Origin: Pseudomonadota bacterium
GTDB taxonomy: Bacteria > Pseudomonadota > Gammaproteobacteria > Xanthomonadales > Rhodanobacteraceae
Length of the DNA: 10,970 bases
Reading direction: 5' to 3'
NCBI GenBank assembly: GCA_021777635.1
Contig: JAJYDI010000062.1
Span: forward strand, 1-10,970
In this document: piece by piece, positions 1-6,335 of the stretch
Numbering within the stretch: the first letter of the stretch is position 1
Layout of the letters: every line of letters starts with the position of its first letter
Made by a program: the position numbers and the translations under genes
Notes under the pieces: model-generated
Told to the model about the DNA's origin: nothing
The model's database searches: none
Seen by the model: the letters and a program-made list of their open reading frames with translations, nothing else

Positions 1-2
1 TG

Positions 3-2213
3 GCGCGTTACACGGTGACGCTGCGCGCGGACCGCGCGCGCTTCCCGGTGCTGCTGGCCGGCGGCAACGCCGACGGCCGCGGCGAGCTGGCGGACGGTCG
101 CCACTGGGCGCGCTTCGTCGATCCGCATCCGAAACCGAGCTACCTGTTCGCGCTGGTCGCGGGCCGTCTCGAGTCCATCGAGAGGACCCTGGTCACCGCC
201 GCCGGCCGCAGCGTGCGGCTGGTGCTGTGGGCCGAGCCGGACGCGATCGCACGCTGCCGTTTCGCGCTCGACGCCCTGGAACGCGCGCTGCGCTGGGACG
301 AGCAGGCCTACGGGCGCGTCTACGACCTCGACGTGTTCCACGTCGTCGCCACCCACGACTTCAACATGGGCGCGATGGAAAACACCGGCCTCAACATCTT
401 CAACGCCAAGTACCTGCTGACCGACCCCGACAGCACGACCGACGAGGAGTACCGCGCGGTCGAGGCGGTGATCGGCCACGAGTATTTCCACAACTGGAGC
501 GGCAACCGCGTGACCTGCCGCGACTGGTTTCAGCTGTCGCTCAAGGAAGGCTTCACGGTGTTCCGCGAACAGCAGTTCTCGGCGGCGCTGCATTCGCCCG
601 GGCTCAAGCGCATCGAGGACGTGACGATGCTGCGGCGCGTGCAGTTTCCCGAGGACGCCGGTCCGCTGGCGCATCCGGTACGGCCCGCGCAGTACCGCGA
701 GATCAACAATTTCTACACCGCGACGGTGTACGAGAAGGGCGCCGAGCTGATCCGCATGCTGGCCGAGCGGCTGGGCGCGGCAACCTTCCGTCGCGGCTGT
801 GATCTGTACTTCGCCCGCCACGACGGCAGCGCTGCCACGCTCGAGGATCTGCTGGCGGCGCTGGGCGAAGCCGCAGGCACCGACTTGACGCCGTATCTGG
901 CCTGGTACGCGCAGGCCGGCACGCCACGGCTGAGCACCCGCGGCGAGCACGATCCGGCGAATCGCCGCTACGTGCTGCGGCTGGCCCAGCGCACGCCGGC
1001 GACCCCCGGGCAACCGCACAAAGCGCCGCTGCCGCTGCCGGTCAAGCTGGCGTTGTTCGACCGCGAAGGCCGCACGCTGCCGCTGCGACTGGCCGGCGAA
1101 GCCGTCGCGCAGGGCCACGAGCGCGTGCTCGAGCTGCGCGACGCCGCGGCCGAATTCGTGTTCGAGGACGTGCCGCACGCACCGGTGCCCTCGCTGCTGC
1201 GCGGGTTGTCGGCGCCGGTGACCCTCGAAGTCGACGCAACGCCCGACGATCTCGCCCTGCTGCTGCGTCACGACGCCGACGGCTACAACCGCTGGGAAGC
1301 CAGCCAGCAGCTGGCCACCCGCGCCTTCCTGGCCGTGCATGCCGCACAGGCGGAGAATCCCGCGCTGGCGGCGTGGACACGCAGCCTGAACGAACTGTTC
1401 GCCGCGCCCGCGGACGACCCCGCCCTGCTGGCCGAACTGCTGACCCCGCCCGGCGAGATCGAACTCGGGGAACGCGTCGAGCCGTTGCATCCGGACGCGG
1501 TGCGCGCTGCGCGGTGCATCCTGGAACGGGCCCTCGCCTCGGCGCTGGGCGGCACGACCCTGACGCAGCGCTATCGCGAGCTGCATGCTGCCGAGAGCGG
1601 CGCGCAGGATGCCGCGGCCCAGGCCCGGCGCCGGCTGAAGCGGCGCCTGCTGGAGCTGTGCTGCCATGCCGACGCCGGCACCGGCTGCGCGCTGGCGGCA
1701 GGTCAATTCGAGGCCGCGCGCGGCATGACCGACCGCCTCGGCGCGCTGACTTGCCTGCTGCAGTTCGGCGCCCCGCAGGCGGCATCCGCGCTGGACGCCT
1801 TCCGCCTGCGCCACGCCGACAATGCGATCGCGCTCGACAAGTGGTTCGCGGTGCAGGCGCAGATGCCCGGGGAAGGCGCGCTGGCGCGCGTCGAGGCGCT
1901 GACCGCGGACCCTGCCTTCACCCTGCGCAACCCCAATCGCGTGCATGCGCTGATCGGGAGCTATGCGCGCGGCAACCGCAGCGGCTTCCACCGCGCCGAC
2001 GGCGCCGGCTATCGCTTTCTGACCGCGCGCCTGCTGGAACTGGATGCGCTCAATCCGCAGACCGCCGCGCGCTTGGCCACCGCGTTCAATGGCTGGCGCC
2101 GGCTGGAACCGGTCCGGCGCGAGCAGGCGCGACGCGCGTTGGCCGCGCTGGCGGAGCAGGCACCGCTGTCGCGTGATCTCGCCGACATCCTCGGCCGCGC
2201 GCTGGCGGGCTGA
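3..2213 (+). CDS. pepN: Aminopeptidase N, M1 family (5' end outside window)
   Basis: This is a zinc metallo-aminopeptidase that removes N-terminal residues from peptides in the cytoplasm, a late step of protein turnover. The frame is open to the left window edge, so the GTG at 15 is not the real start. Numbered from that codon, the substrate-binding GAMEN motif is at residues 119-123. The zinc site HEYFH is at 155-159 and the third ligand, Glu178, sits in LKEG. The transition-state tyrosine is Tyr239 in TVYEKG. These spacings match E. coli PepN (His297, His301, Glu320, Tyr381), which implies that about 140 N-terminal residues are missing. About 490 residues follow the tyrosine, as in the family, so the beta-sandwich and helical C-terminal domains are complete. 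No frameshift is visible. The next gene faces it, so this is the last gene of its transcript. Confidence 0.97.
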   Translation, partial: ARYTVTLRADRARFPVLLAGGNADGRGELADGRHWARFVDPHPKPSYLFALVAGRLESIERTLVTAAGRSVRLVLWAEPDAIARCRFALDALERALRWDEQAYGRVYDLDVFHVVATHDFNMGAMENTGLNIFNAKYLLTDPDSTTDEEYRAVEAVIGHEYFHNWSGNRVTCRDWFQLSLKEGFTVFREQQFSAALHSPGLKRIEDVTMLRRVQFPEDAGPLAHPVRPAQYREINNFYTATVYEKGAELIRMLAERLGAATFRRGCDLYFARHDGSAATLEDLLAALGEAAGTDLTPYLAWYAQAGTPRLSTRGEHDPANRRYVLRLAQRTPATPGQPHKAPLPLPVKLALFDREGRTLPLRLAGEAVAQGHERVLELRDAAAEFVFEDVPHAPVPSLLRGLSAPVTLEVDATPDDLALLLRHDADGYNRWEASQQLATRAFLAVHAAQAENPALAAWTRSLNELFAAPADDPALLAELLTPPGEIELGERVEPLHPDAVRAARCILERALASALGGTTLTQRYRELHAAESGAQDAAAQARRRLKRRLLELCCHADAGTGCALAAGQFEAARGMTDRLGALTCLLQFGAPQAASALDAFRLRHADNAIALDKWFAVQAQMPGEGALARVEALTADPAFTLRNPNRVHALIGSYARGNRSGFHRADGAGYRFLTARLLELDALNPQTAARLATAFNGWRRLEPVRREQARRALAALAEQAPLSRDLADILGRALAG

Positions 2214-2257
2214 CCCGGCGCGGCGGCAACGCGGCAATTCCTGACCTCGATCGTTAC

Positions 2258-2294
2258 AAAAAGTGAACCCCGCGAGCGGTCGGCCGCGGGGTTC
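2258..2294 (-). terminator. Intrinsic terminator, minus strand
   Basis: A perfect 10-bp stem (2265-2274 with 2285-2294, loop 2275-2284) is followed, read on the minus strand, by AC and then five T residues (2262-2258). This is a canonical rho-independent terminator for the small minus-strand gene ending at 2395. On the plus strand the hairpin lacks a U tract, so it would be only a weak stop for pepN. Confidence 0.8.
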
Positions 2295-2303
2295 GATCAG
2301 GGA

Positions 2304-2330
2304 CGCATCGGAGCATCCGGTACCGATGCG
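2304..2330. other. Hairpin in the convergent pepN / small-ORF spacer
   Basis: A perfect 8-bp inverted repeat (2304-2311 with 2323-2330) has an 11-nt loop. A smaller hairpin follows at 2343-2355 (CCGTG/CACGG). Neither has a U tract on either strand. They lie in the 3' region shared by pepN and the opposing small ORF and could stabilise either RNA's 3' end. I see no other function. Confidence 0.45.
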
Positions 2331-2394
2331 CAAGCAGGTCTTCCGTGACCCACGGGAGCCCTGCCTGGAAGGGCCCCGGTGAATGTTCGATCGA

Positions 2395-2586
2395 TCAGGC
2401 CTGCAGTCGCGTCAGCGCATCGCTGAGGCGCTGCTTGCGGGCCTCCAGTTCGGGGATGTGGCGCACCTGGTCGTCCTGGTCGGCCTGCAGACGCAGCACG
2501 TCGAGCACCATCTCGACGCGACCGAGTTCGATCATCAGATCATGGCGCATGAACAGCGGGTTGAAGCTCTGGGCGGTGGTGGCCAT
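2395..2586 (-). CDS. Small uncharacterised helical protein (63 aa)
   Basis: I do not recognise a family. From the ATG at 2586 the product is 63 residues, with no signal peptide or membrane segment. From about residue 15 on it is rich in Leu, Glu, Arg and Gln with heptad-like hydrophobic spacing (VEMVLDVLRLQ, then LEARKQRLSDALTRL), which suggests a short coiled coil or helical hairpin. This start was chosen because GGGGAA lies about 6 nt upstream as a Shine-Dalgarno, and the residues upstream in the open frame (to 2733) look like random GC-rich translation. An alternative ATG at 2604 would add six residues. The gene converges on pepN and has its own intrinsic terminator about 100 bp downstream, which supports it being expressed. 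The function is unknown. Confidence 0.6.
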   Translation of the reverse strand: MATTAQSFNPLFMRHDLMIELGRVEMVLDVLRLQADQDDQVRHIPELEARKQRLSDALTRLQA

Positions 2587-2750
2587 GGTGGGTTCCCCGT
2601 GCATGGTTGAGTGTGATCTGGGTAATGCATGCGCCATGCCAAAGTCCGGATCTGCGAAGAGCGTCACAGACGGCGCAGCATCGGGTTGAACGCTGACGCG
2701 GACTGTCGCAAGGTGACGGGGTCGGACCGGCATTGCGCAGTCACTCCTCT

Positions 2751-2813
2751 TCCGGCGCCCGGCACCCGGTCATACCGGATACCCCCTGTTCCTGTGACCC
2801 GCCGGGCGCCGGA
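2751..2813. repeat. 13-bp perfect inverted repeat with structured loop
   Basis: The arms 2751-2763 and 2801-2813 are perfectly complementary over 13 bp and very GC-rich. The 37-nt loop contains a nested hairpin (CCGGT at 2766-2770 with ACCGG at 2774-2778). As RNA on either strand it would fold into a stable branched stem-loop. It lies immediately beside the minus-strand terminator at 2821-2850. Its role is not known. Confidence 0.7.
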
Positions 2814-2820
2814 TCTCCCC

Positions 2821-2850
2821 AAAAAAGAACGGCCCGGGCAAGCCCGGGCC
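2821..2850 (-). terminator. Orphan intrinsic terminator, minus strand
   Basis: A 9-bp GC stem (2831-2839 with 2842-2850) is followed on the minus strand by GTTC and six T residues (2826-2821). With only two bases between the arms, the innermost pairs must open to form the loop. The geometry is that of a strong rho-independent terminator for a leftward transcript. No convincing minus-strand coding gene lies upstream of it (2851-3263), so the transcript may be a small or antisense RNA, or the terminator may insulate the small gene at 2395-2586. Confidence 0.75.
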
Positions 2851-2994
2851 GGGTGCGTCCTCCCGCCGGCGTGCGACCGGCCCCTGAATTCCGATCTCGG
2901 CGCGCTCGCATGCGCCTAGCGCCAACGGGAGTGCGGGGAAGGTTTTGCAGAATCCGTGCCACGGCGATTCCGCGGTGCAACAGCGATCCGGGCT

Positions 2995-3000
2995 TAGACT
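2995..3000 (+). promoter_or_regulatory. Possible -10 box (TAGACT) for mnmG transcription
   Basis: TAGACT matches TATAAT at the three most conserved positions and lies about 60 bp before the duplicated ATG at 3060 and 264 bp before the true mnmG ATG. No good -35 is visible at the usual spacing. The matching position upstream of the real start has no such box. If mnmG is transcribed from here, the mRNA has a leader of about 260 nt that carries the duplicated start and both hairpins. Confidence 0.3.
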
Positions 3001-3016
3001 GGCGACTGCACGGGTC

Positions 3017-3106
3017 CCGCCGGGGCCGCCGCTGTCGATACCCTGCCGACCCAAGCGCCATGCACACTCATCCCGAAGCCTTTGACGTGATCGTGGTCGG
3101 CGGCGG
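3017..3106 (+). repeat. Direct repeat copy 1: partial duplicate of the mnmG start region
   Basis: This 90-bp segment repeats at 3221-3310 with an exact 204-bp offset and no gaps. There are seven mismatches (3028, 3042, 3044, 3045, 3047, 3054, 3057), all before the ATG. The 47 bases from the ATG onward are identical. Similarity stops abruptly after 3106. In this copy the Shine-Dalgarno AGG of the real gene is AAG. Confidence 0.92.
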
Positions 3107-3188
3107 GCGAGACGGCGGCTTCTGGCGGCCTGCTCGCGGCAGGCCGCGCGCGGCGAGCGCCCGAGACAGGATGTCGAGGGCCGGGTGA
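3060..3188 (+). pseudogene. Truncated mnmG 5' fragment / 42-codon leader ORF
   Basis: The ORF begins with the same 16 residues as MnmG ([16 protein letters not shown]) and then departs inside the FAD-binding loop, running 26 more unrelated, Arg/Gly/Ala-rich residues to a TGA at 3186-3188. It cannot be a functional MnmG. It may simply be a remnant of a partial duplication. It could also be translated as a short upstream ORF on the mnmG mRNA, because it lies in the same strand and phase and its stop codon falls in the base of the hairpin at 3184-3222. Its start has a weaker Shine-Dalgarno than the true gene. The homology is seen directly; translation is inference. Confidence 0.7.
3125..3147. 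other. Hairpin 1 in mnmG leader (9-bp stem, 5-nt loop)
   Basis: A perfect 9-bp stem (3125-3133 with 3139-3147) closes the loop TCGCG, lying inside the 42-codon leader ORF. No U tract follows, so it is not an intrinsic terminator. It lies in the segment that separates the two copies of the mnmG start. Confidence 0.65.
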
Positions 3189-3222
3189 CCTGGCGAGGCC
3201 ACGAGGGCCGAGCCTGGTCACC
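3184..3222. other. Hairpin 2 in mnmG leader, symmetric with U-U and tandem G-A mismatches
   Basis: This 39-nt imperfect palindrome is centred on 3203. From the base it has 7 bp (3184-3190/3216-3222), one T-T mismatch (3191/3215), 3 bp (3192-3194/3212-3214), tandem G-A and A-G mismatches (3195-3196/3210-3211), 4 bp (3197-3200/3206-3209) and the loop ACGAG. It ends 41 nt before the mnmG ATG, and its 3' arm includes the first bases of repeat copy 2. The leader ORF stop codon is in its 5' arm. It could be an RNA regulatory stem-loop or a DNA operator-like site. Confidence 0.65.
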
Positions 3223-3310
3223 GCCGGGGCCACCGCTGTCGATACTCAACTGACCCAGGCACCATGCACACTCATCCCGAAGCCTTTGACGTGATCGTGG
3301 TCGGCGGCGG
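3221..3310 (+). repeat. Direct repeat copy 2: leader and first 47 nt of mnmG
   Basis: This is the copy attached to the intact gene and the partner of 3017-3106 (83 of 90 positions identical). It carries AGG about 5-8 nt before the ATG, a plausible Shine-Dalgarno that copy 1 lacks. Confidence 0.92.
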
Positions 3311-5144
3311 CCACGCCGGCACCGAAGCCGCCCTCGCCGCGGCACGCACCGGCGCGCGCACCCTGCTGCTGACGCACAGCATCGAGACGATCGGAGCGAT
3401 GAGCTGCAATCCGGCCATCGGCGGCATCGGCAAGGGTCATCTGGTGCGCGAGATCGACGCGCTGGGCGGCGCGATGGGCAGGGCCGCGGATCGCGCCGGC
3501 ATCCAGTGGCGCACGCTCAACGCGTCCAAGGGGCCGGCGGTGCGCGCCACCCGCTGCCAGGCCGACCGCATGCTGTACCGGGCAGCGATTCGGCATGCGG
3601 TCGAGGCGCAGCCGAACCTGCGGCTGTTCCAGCAGGCGGCGGATGATCTGATCCTCGAAGGCGATCGCATCACCGGCGTGGTCACGCAGATGGGCCTCGC
3701 GATCCGTGCCCGCAGCGTGGTGCTGACCGCCGGCACTTTTCTCGCCGGTCGCGTGCACATCGGCTCCGCCCAGTATGAGGCGGGCCGCGCCGGCGATCCG
3801 CCGGCGACCGCGCTGGCCCGGCGCCTGCGCGAGCTGCCGCTGGGCGCCGATCGCCTGAAGACCGGAACGCCGCCGCGCATCGATGCGCGCACGGTCGACT
3901 TCGGCTTGCTGCAGGAACAGCCCGGCGACGAACCGCAGCCGTGGTTCTCGTACCTCGGCAGTGCCGCCGATCATCCGCGCCAGCTCAGCTGCTGGATCAC
4001 CCATACCTGCGAGCGCACGCATGCCGTGATCCGCGCCGCGCTGGACCGCGCACCGCTGTACAACGGTCAGATCGAGGGCGTCGGCCCGCGTTACTGCCCC
4101 TCGATCGAGGACAAGGTGGTGCGTTTCGCCGACAAGCCCTCGCATCAGATCTTCCTCGAGCCCGAGGGCCTCGACAGCGGCGAGCTGTATCCCAACGGCA
4201 TCTCCACCTCGCTGCCCTACGACGTGCAGATCGACCTCGTGCGCTCGATCCCGGGGCTCGAGCACGCGCACGTCACGCGCCCCGGTTACGCCATCGAATA
4301 TGACTACTTCGATCCGCGCGGGCTGCGGCTGTCGCTGGAAACCCGGGCCATCACCGGCCTGTACTTCGCCGGTCAGATCAACGGCACCACCGGCTACGAG
4401 GAAGCCGCGGCGCAGGGTCTGATCGCCGGTCTCAACGCCGCCCGCGCCAGCAGGGAACTCGAGCCGTGGACACCACGCCGCGACGAGGCCTACATCGGCG
4501 TGCTGATCGACGATCTGGTCACCCACGGCACCCGCGAGCCCTACCGCATGTTCACTTCGCGCGCCGAGTACCGCCTGCACCTGCGCGAGGACAACGCGGA
4601 TCTGCGTCTGAGCGAGACCGGTCACGGCCTCGGCATCGTGCCGCAGGCACGCTACGACGCGCTGTGCCGCAAGCGCACGGCGGTCGAGCGCGAAACCGGA
4701 CGGCTGCGTTCGCTGCGGGCCGCGCCGGGCAACGCACTGGGCCGGGCCCTGGCCGACACGCTGGCGTTGCAGCTCGGCCATGAGACCACGGCCCTGGATC
4801 TGCTGCGCCGACCCGAACTCGACTATGCCGCGCTGATGCGCGTGCCGGCACTGGGACCGGGTGTGGACGATCCGCAGGTCGCCGCGCAGATCGAGGTGCA
4901 GGCCCGGTACGCCGGTTACCTCACGCGCCAGCACGACGAGATCGCGCGCCAGCGCCGCCAGGAAGACACCGTGATCCCCGCCGACTTCGATTTCGACGGC
5001 GTACGCGGACTGTCGTCCGAGGTGCTGGCCAAGCTCAAGGCCGTGCGCCCGATCAGCGTCGGTCAGGCCGTCCGCATCAGCGGCGTGACGCCGGCGGCGA
5101 TCAGCCTGCTGCTGGTGCATCTGAAACGTCGCCGCGCGGCCTGA
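3264..5144 (+). CDS. mnmG: tRNA uridine-5-carboxymethylaminomethyl synthesis enzyme MnmG (GidA)
   Basis: MnmG is the FAD-dependent partner of MnmE in the cytoplasm. Together they install the (carboxymethyl)aminomethyl group on wobble uridine 34 of certain tRNAs, which is needed for accurate decoding of A/G-ending codons. The product is 626 residues, close to the ~629 of E. coli. The FAD Rossmann motif GGGHAG is at 14-19, followed by [15 protein letters not shown] at 46-60. Cys48 and Cys278 correspond to the two conserved functional cysteines (Cys47 and Cys277 in E. coli). The C-terminal MnmE/tRNA-binding domain ends in the typical [24 protein letters not shown] helices. The ATG at 3264 is supported by the family N-terminus and an AGG just upstream. 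It is not followed by rsmG as in E. coli; the next gene is convergent. Its start region is partly duplicated 204 bp upstream. Confidence 0.99.
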   Translation: MHTHPEAFDVIVVGGGHAGTEAALAAARTGARTLLLTHSIETIGAMSCNPAIGGIGKGHLVREIDALGGAMGRAADRAGIQWRTLNASKGPAVRATRCQADRMLYRAAIRHAVEAQPNLRLFQQAADDLILEGDRITGVVTQMGLAIRARSVVLTAGTFLAGRVHIGSAQYEAGRAGDPPATALARRLRELPLGADRLKTGTPPRIDARTVDFGLLQEQPGDEPQPWFSYLGSAADHPRQLSCWITHTCERTHAVIRAALDRAPLYNGQIEGVGPRYCPSIEDKVVRFADKPSHQIFLEPEGLDSGELYPNGISTSLPYDVQIDLVRSIPGLEHAHVTRPGYAIEYDYFDPRGLRLSLETRAITGLYFAGQINGTTGYEEAAAQGLIAGLNAARASRELEPWTPRRDEAYIGVLIDDLVTHGTREPYRMFTSRAEYRLHLREDNADLRLSETGHGLGIVPQARYDALCRKRTAVERETGRLRSLRAAPGNALGRALADTLALQLGHETTALDLLRRPELDYAALMRVPALGPGVDDPQVAAQIEVQARYAGYLTRQHDEIARQRRQEDTVIPADFDFDGVRGLSSEVLAKLKAVRPISVGQAVRISGVTPAAISLLLVHLKRRRAA

Positions 5145-5157
5145 CGGCGCGACGCCG
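5145..5157. other. Small hairpin between convergent mnmG and cytochrome genes
   Basis: CGGCG pairs with CGCCG across a 3-nt loop directly after the mnmG stop. The stem is short and has no U tract on either strand, so it is at best a weak element. No convincing intrinsic terminator is seen in the 29-bp gap between the two convergent genes. Confidence 0.25.
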
Positions 5158-5173
5158 CGGGAATCGAACTCCG

Positions 5174-5632
5174 CTACTTCTGGCTGCCGCCCTCGCTGGC
5201 GCCGCTGCCGCCATTGCCGCCGCCGCTGCGCACCTGGGCCACGGCGTCGGGCTGGATCTGTCCGCCCGGATTGCCCCAGCTGTTGAGGACGTAGGTGAGG
5301 ATGTCGGCCACATCCGCGTTGGAAAGGCTGGCACCCACGTCCGGCATCGAGCCGTCATAGGTCACGCCGTTGACCGTGATCTGTCCGCTGTGGCCATGCA
5401 GCACGAAGTGCACCGCGCGCTGCGGATCGGCCGCCAGGAAATCCGACTTGGCGAGATTGGGGAACACGCCGGGCATGCCCTCGCCGTGCGCCTGATGACA
5501 GGCCGAGCAGTTGTTCTCGAACAGGCTGTGTCCCTTGGCCAGCGTGGCCGCATCAGGCGCGCCCGCGGCCATCGCCGTGGTGGCCGCAAGACTCAGCATG
5601 CCGGCAAACAGAAGATTCAGGCGCAGTTTCAT
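5174..5632 (-). CDS. Periplasmic monoheme cytochrome c (152 aa)
   Basis: This is a class I c-type cytochrome that shuttles electrons in the periplasm. Residues 1-22 form a Sec signal peptide (positive start, hydrophobic core, AMA cleavage site). The heme-binding motif CSACH is at 42-46 and the likely axial methionine is Met96 in YDGSMPDVG. The block from NLAKSDFL to DILTYVLNSWGN resembles the cytochrome domains fused to some copper nitrite reductases (NirK) and cbb3-type CcoP modules; this is recalled family similarity. A Gly/Ser-rich tail (136-152) follows. The ATG is preceded by GGAG at about -9. It is a paralogue of the cytochrome 155 bp upstream. A perfect FNR/ANR-type box lies about 100 bp before the start, so induction at low oxygen or by nitric oxide is likely. 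Its electron partner is not in the window. Confidence 0.93.
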   Translation of the reverse strand: MKLRLNLLFAGMLSLAATTAMAAGAPDAATLAKGHSLFENNCSACHQAHGEGMPGVFPNLAKSDFLAADPQRAVHFVLHGHSGQITVNGVTYDGSMPDVGASLSNADVADILTYVLNSWGNPGGQIQPDAVAQVRSGGGNGGSGASEGGSQK

Positions 5633-5731
5633 GAGGGACTCCGATCGGGCGATGACGCAACGACGCTGGCGGGCAACGACGCGCGCGGTGGTTGGATGGC
5701 TGCACGATGCGGCGGTCGCGCCACGACGGAC

Positions 5732-5745
5732 TTGATCCAGATCAA
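5732..5745 (-). promoter_or_regulatory. FNR/ANR/DNR-type binding site
   Basis: TTGAT-N4-ATCAA is the exact palindromic consensus of the FNR/CRP-superfamily oxygen or NO sensors. It lies 100-113 bp upstream of the cytochrome ATG at 5632. If its centre is at -41.5, transcription would start near 5697, leaving a 65-nt leader. The expected -10 place on the minus strand reads CATCGT, which keeps the key A and final T. It does not face the upstream cytochrome gene, which ends at 5788. Confidence 0.75.
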
Positions 5746-5787
5746 TCGCGCGCCGCGAACCGGTCCTGCTGCGACAGTGCGCCGCAA

Positions 5788-6216
5788 TCAGCGACCGCTG
5801 CCGCGGCGCACGCCGGCGACTTCGCCGCCGGTGACCACCGGGCCGTGGTTGCCCCAGCTGTTGAGCACATAGGTCAGAATGTCGGCGATGTCCTGGTCGG
5901 TCAGGCCGGTGCCGATCGGCGGCATCGAACCGTCATAGGGCCTGCCGTTGACGATCACGCGGCCGGTATGCCCGTTGACGACGAAGTCGATCGCGCAGGT
6001 CGGACACGCCTGCAGGAAATCGGATTTCGCCAGATTGGGGAACGCCCCGGGCAACCCGGCGCCATCGCGCTGATGGCAGGCCGAGCAGTTGTCGTTGAAC
6101 AGGCCGTGACCATTGCGCATGCGCAGCGCGTCGGCTGCGCGCGTCGGGGCGGACGCGGACGCGGCGGCGACCGCCATCAGCACGGCGGCGAGAACGACTT
6201 GCAGACTGCGACCCAT
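5788..6216 (-). CDS. Periplasmic monoheme cytochrome c with extra CxxC (142 aa)
   Basis: This is a second small class I cytochrome c, clearly paralogous to the one downstream. Both share NLAKSDFL, NGxxYDGSMP and ADILTYVLNSWGN in the same order. A signal peptide covers about residues 1-28 (cleavage near TRAA). Heme attaches at CSACH (44-48), and Met98 in GSMPPIG is the likely sixth ligand. It differs from its paralogue in having a second cysteine pair, CPTC at 71-74, with no histidine after it, so that pair is not a heme site. It lacks the Gly/Ser-rich tail. The ATG at 6216 was chosen because GAGGT lies 5-9 nt upstream and a proper signal peptide follows; the longer frame to 6303 has no such features. 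The promoter is not evident, and no FNR box is seen within 120 bp upstream. The physiological partner is unknown. Confidence 0.92.
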   Translation of the reverse strand: MGRSLQVVLAAVLMAVAAASASAPTRAADALRMRNGHGLFNDNCSACHQRDGAGLPGAFPNLAKSDFLQACPTCAIDFVVNGHTGRVIVNGRPYDGSMPPIGTGLTDQDIADILTYVLNSWGNHGPVVTGGEVAGVRRGSGR

Positions 6217-6335
6217 GACGACCTCGTTGCGTGCGCCGGTCGGCGACAGCCGTGCATTAGGCCAAGCGCGGGCAGCGGCTGACGATGCGGCAGGTCGTCG
6301 CAAGACGCACGCGCGCGTCGCACTGGGCCGTCGGA

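Larger units (their letters stand above)
2587..3263. other. ~680-bp intergenic region upstream of mnmG
   Basis: No complete ordinary gene is visible here. The open frames present are short and look like noise. The stretch holds a 13-bp inverted repeat (2751-2813), a minus-strand terminator with no obvious gene (2821-2850), a TAGACT -10-like box (2995-3000), a 90-bp duplicate of the mnmG start region (3017-3106) and two hairpins (3125-3147, 3184-3222). These are listed separately. The space between 2851 and 2990 has no recognised RNA family; it could be the body of a minus-strand RNA ending at the terminator, but this is inference. Confidence 0.7.

Noticed and set aside
2587..2733. N-terminal extension of the small minus-strand ORF to 112 residues
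   Set aside because: The extension looks like random translation and there is a good Shine-Dalgarno (GGGGAA) directly before the internal ATG at 2586.
2851..2994. Considered as 6S RNA, SRP RNA or another known housekeeping RNA on either strand
   Set aside because: I could not match the diagnostic conserved segments of these RNAs; only the terminator itself is supportable.
2733..3188. 151-codon plus-strand open frame upstream of mnmG
   Set aside because: It has Arg/Pro/Ser-rich random composition and runs through the inverted repeat and terminator. Only its final 42 codons, the duplicated mnmG start, have meaningful homology.
3246..5120. A 624-codon open frame antisense to mnmG, almost as long as mnmG itself
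   Set aside because: It is a codon-phase shadow: GC-rich codons of the real gene leave the opposite strand free of stops. The translation has the monotonous Gln/Arg/His/Val-rich look of such frames and no domain, while mnmG has all family motifs.
5633..5787. Search for a second FNR-type box for the upstream cytochrome and other genes
   Set aside because: Only one perfect TTGAT-N4-ATCAA site was seen. No such site was found in the 120 bp upstream of the ATG at 6216.
6217..6303. Longer start for the second cytochrome c (171 residues)
   Set aside because: The extra residues would bury the signal peptide; GAGGT before the ATG at 6216 and the hydrophobic core right after it support the shorter form.
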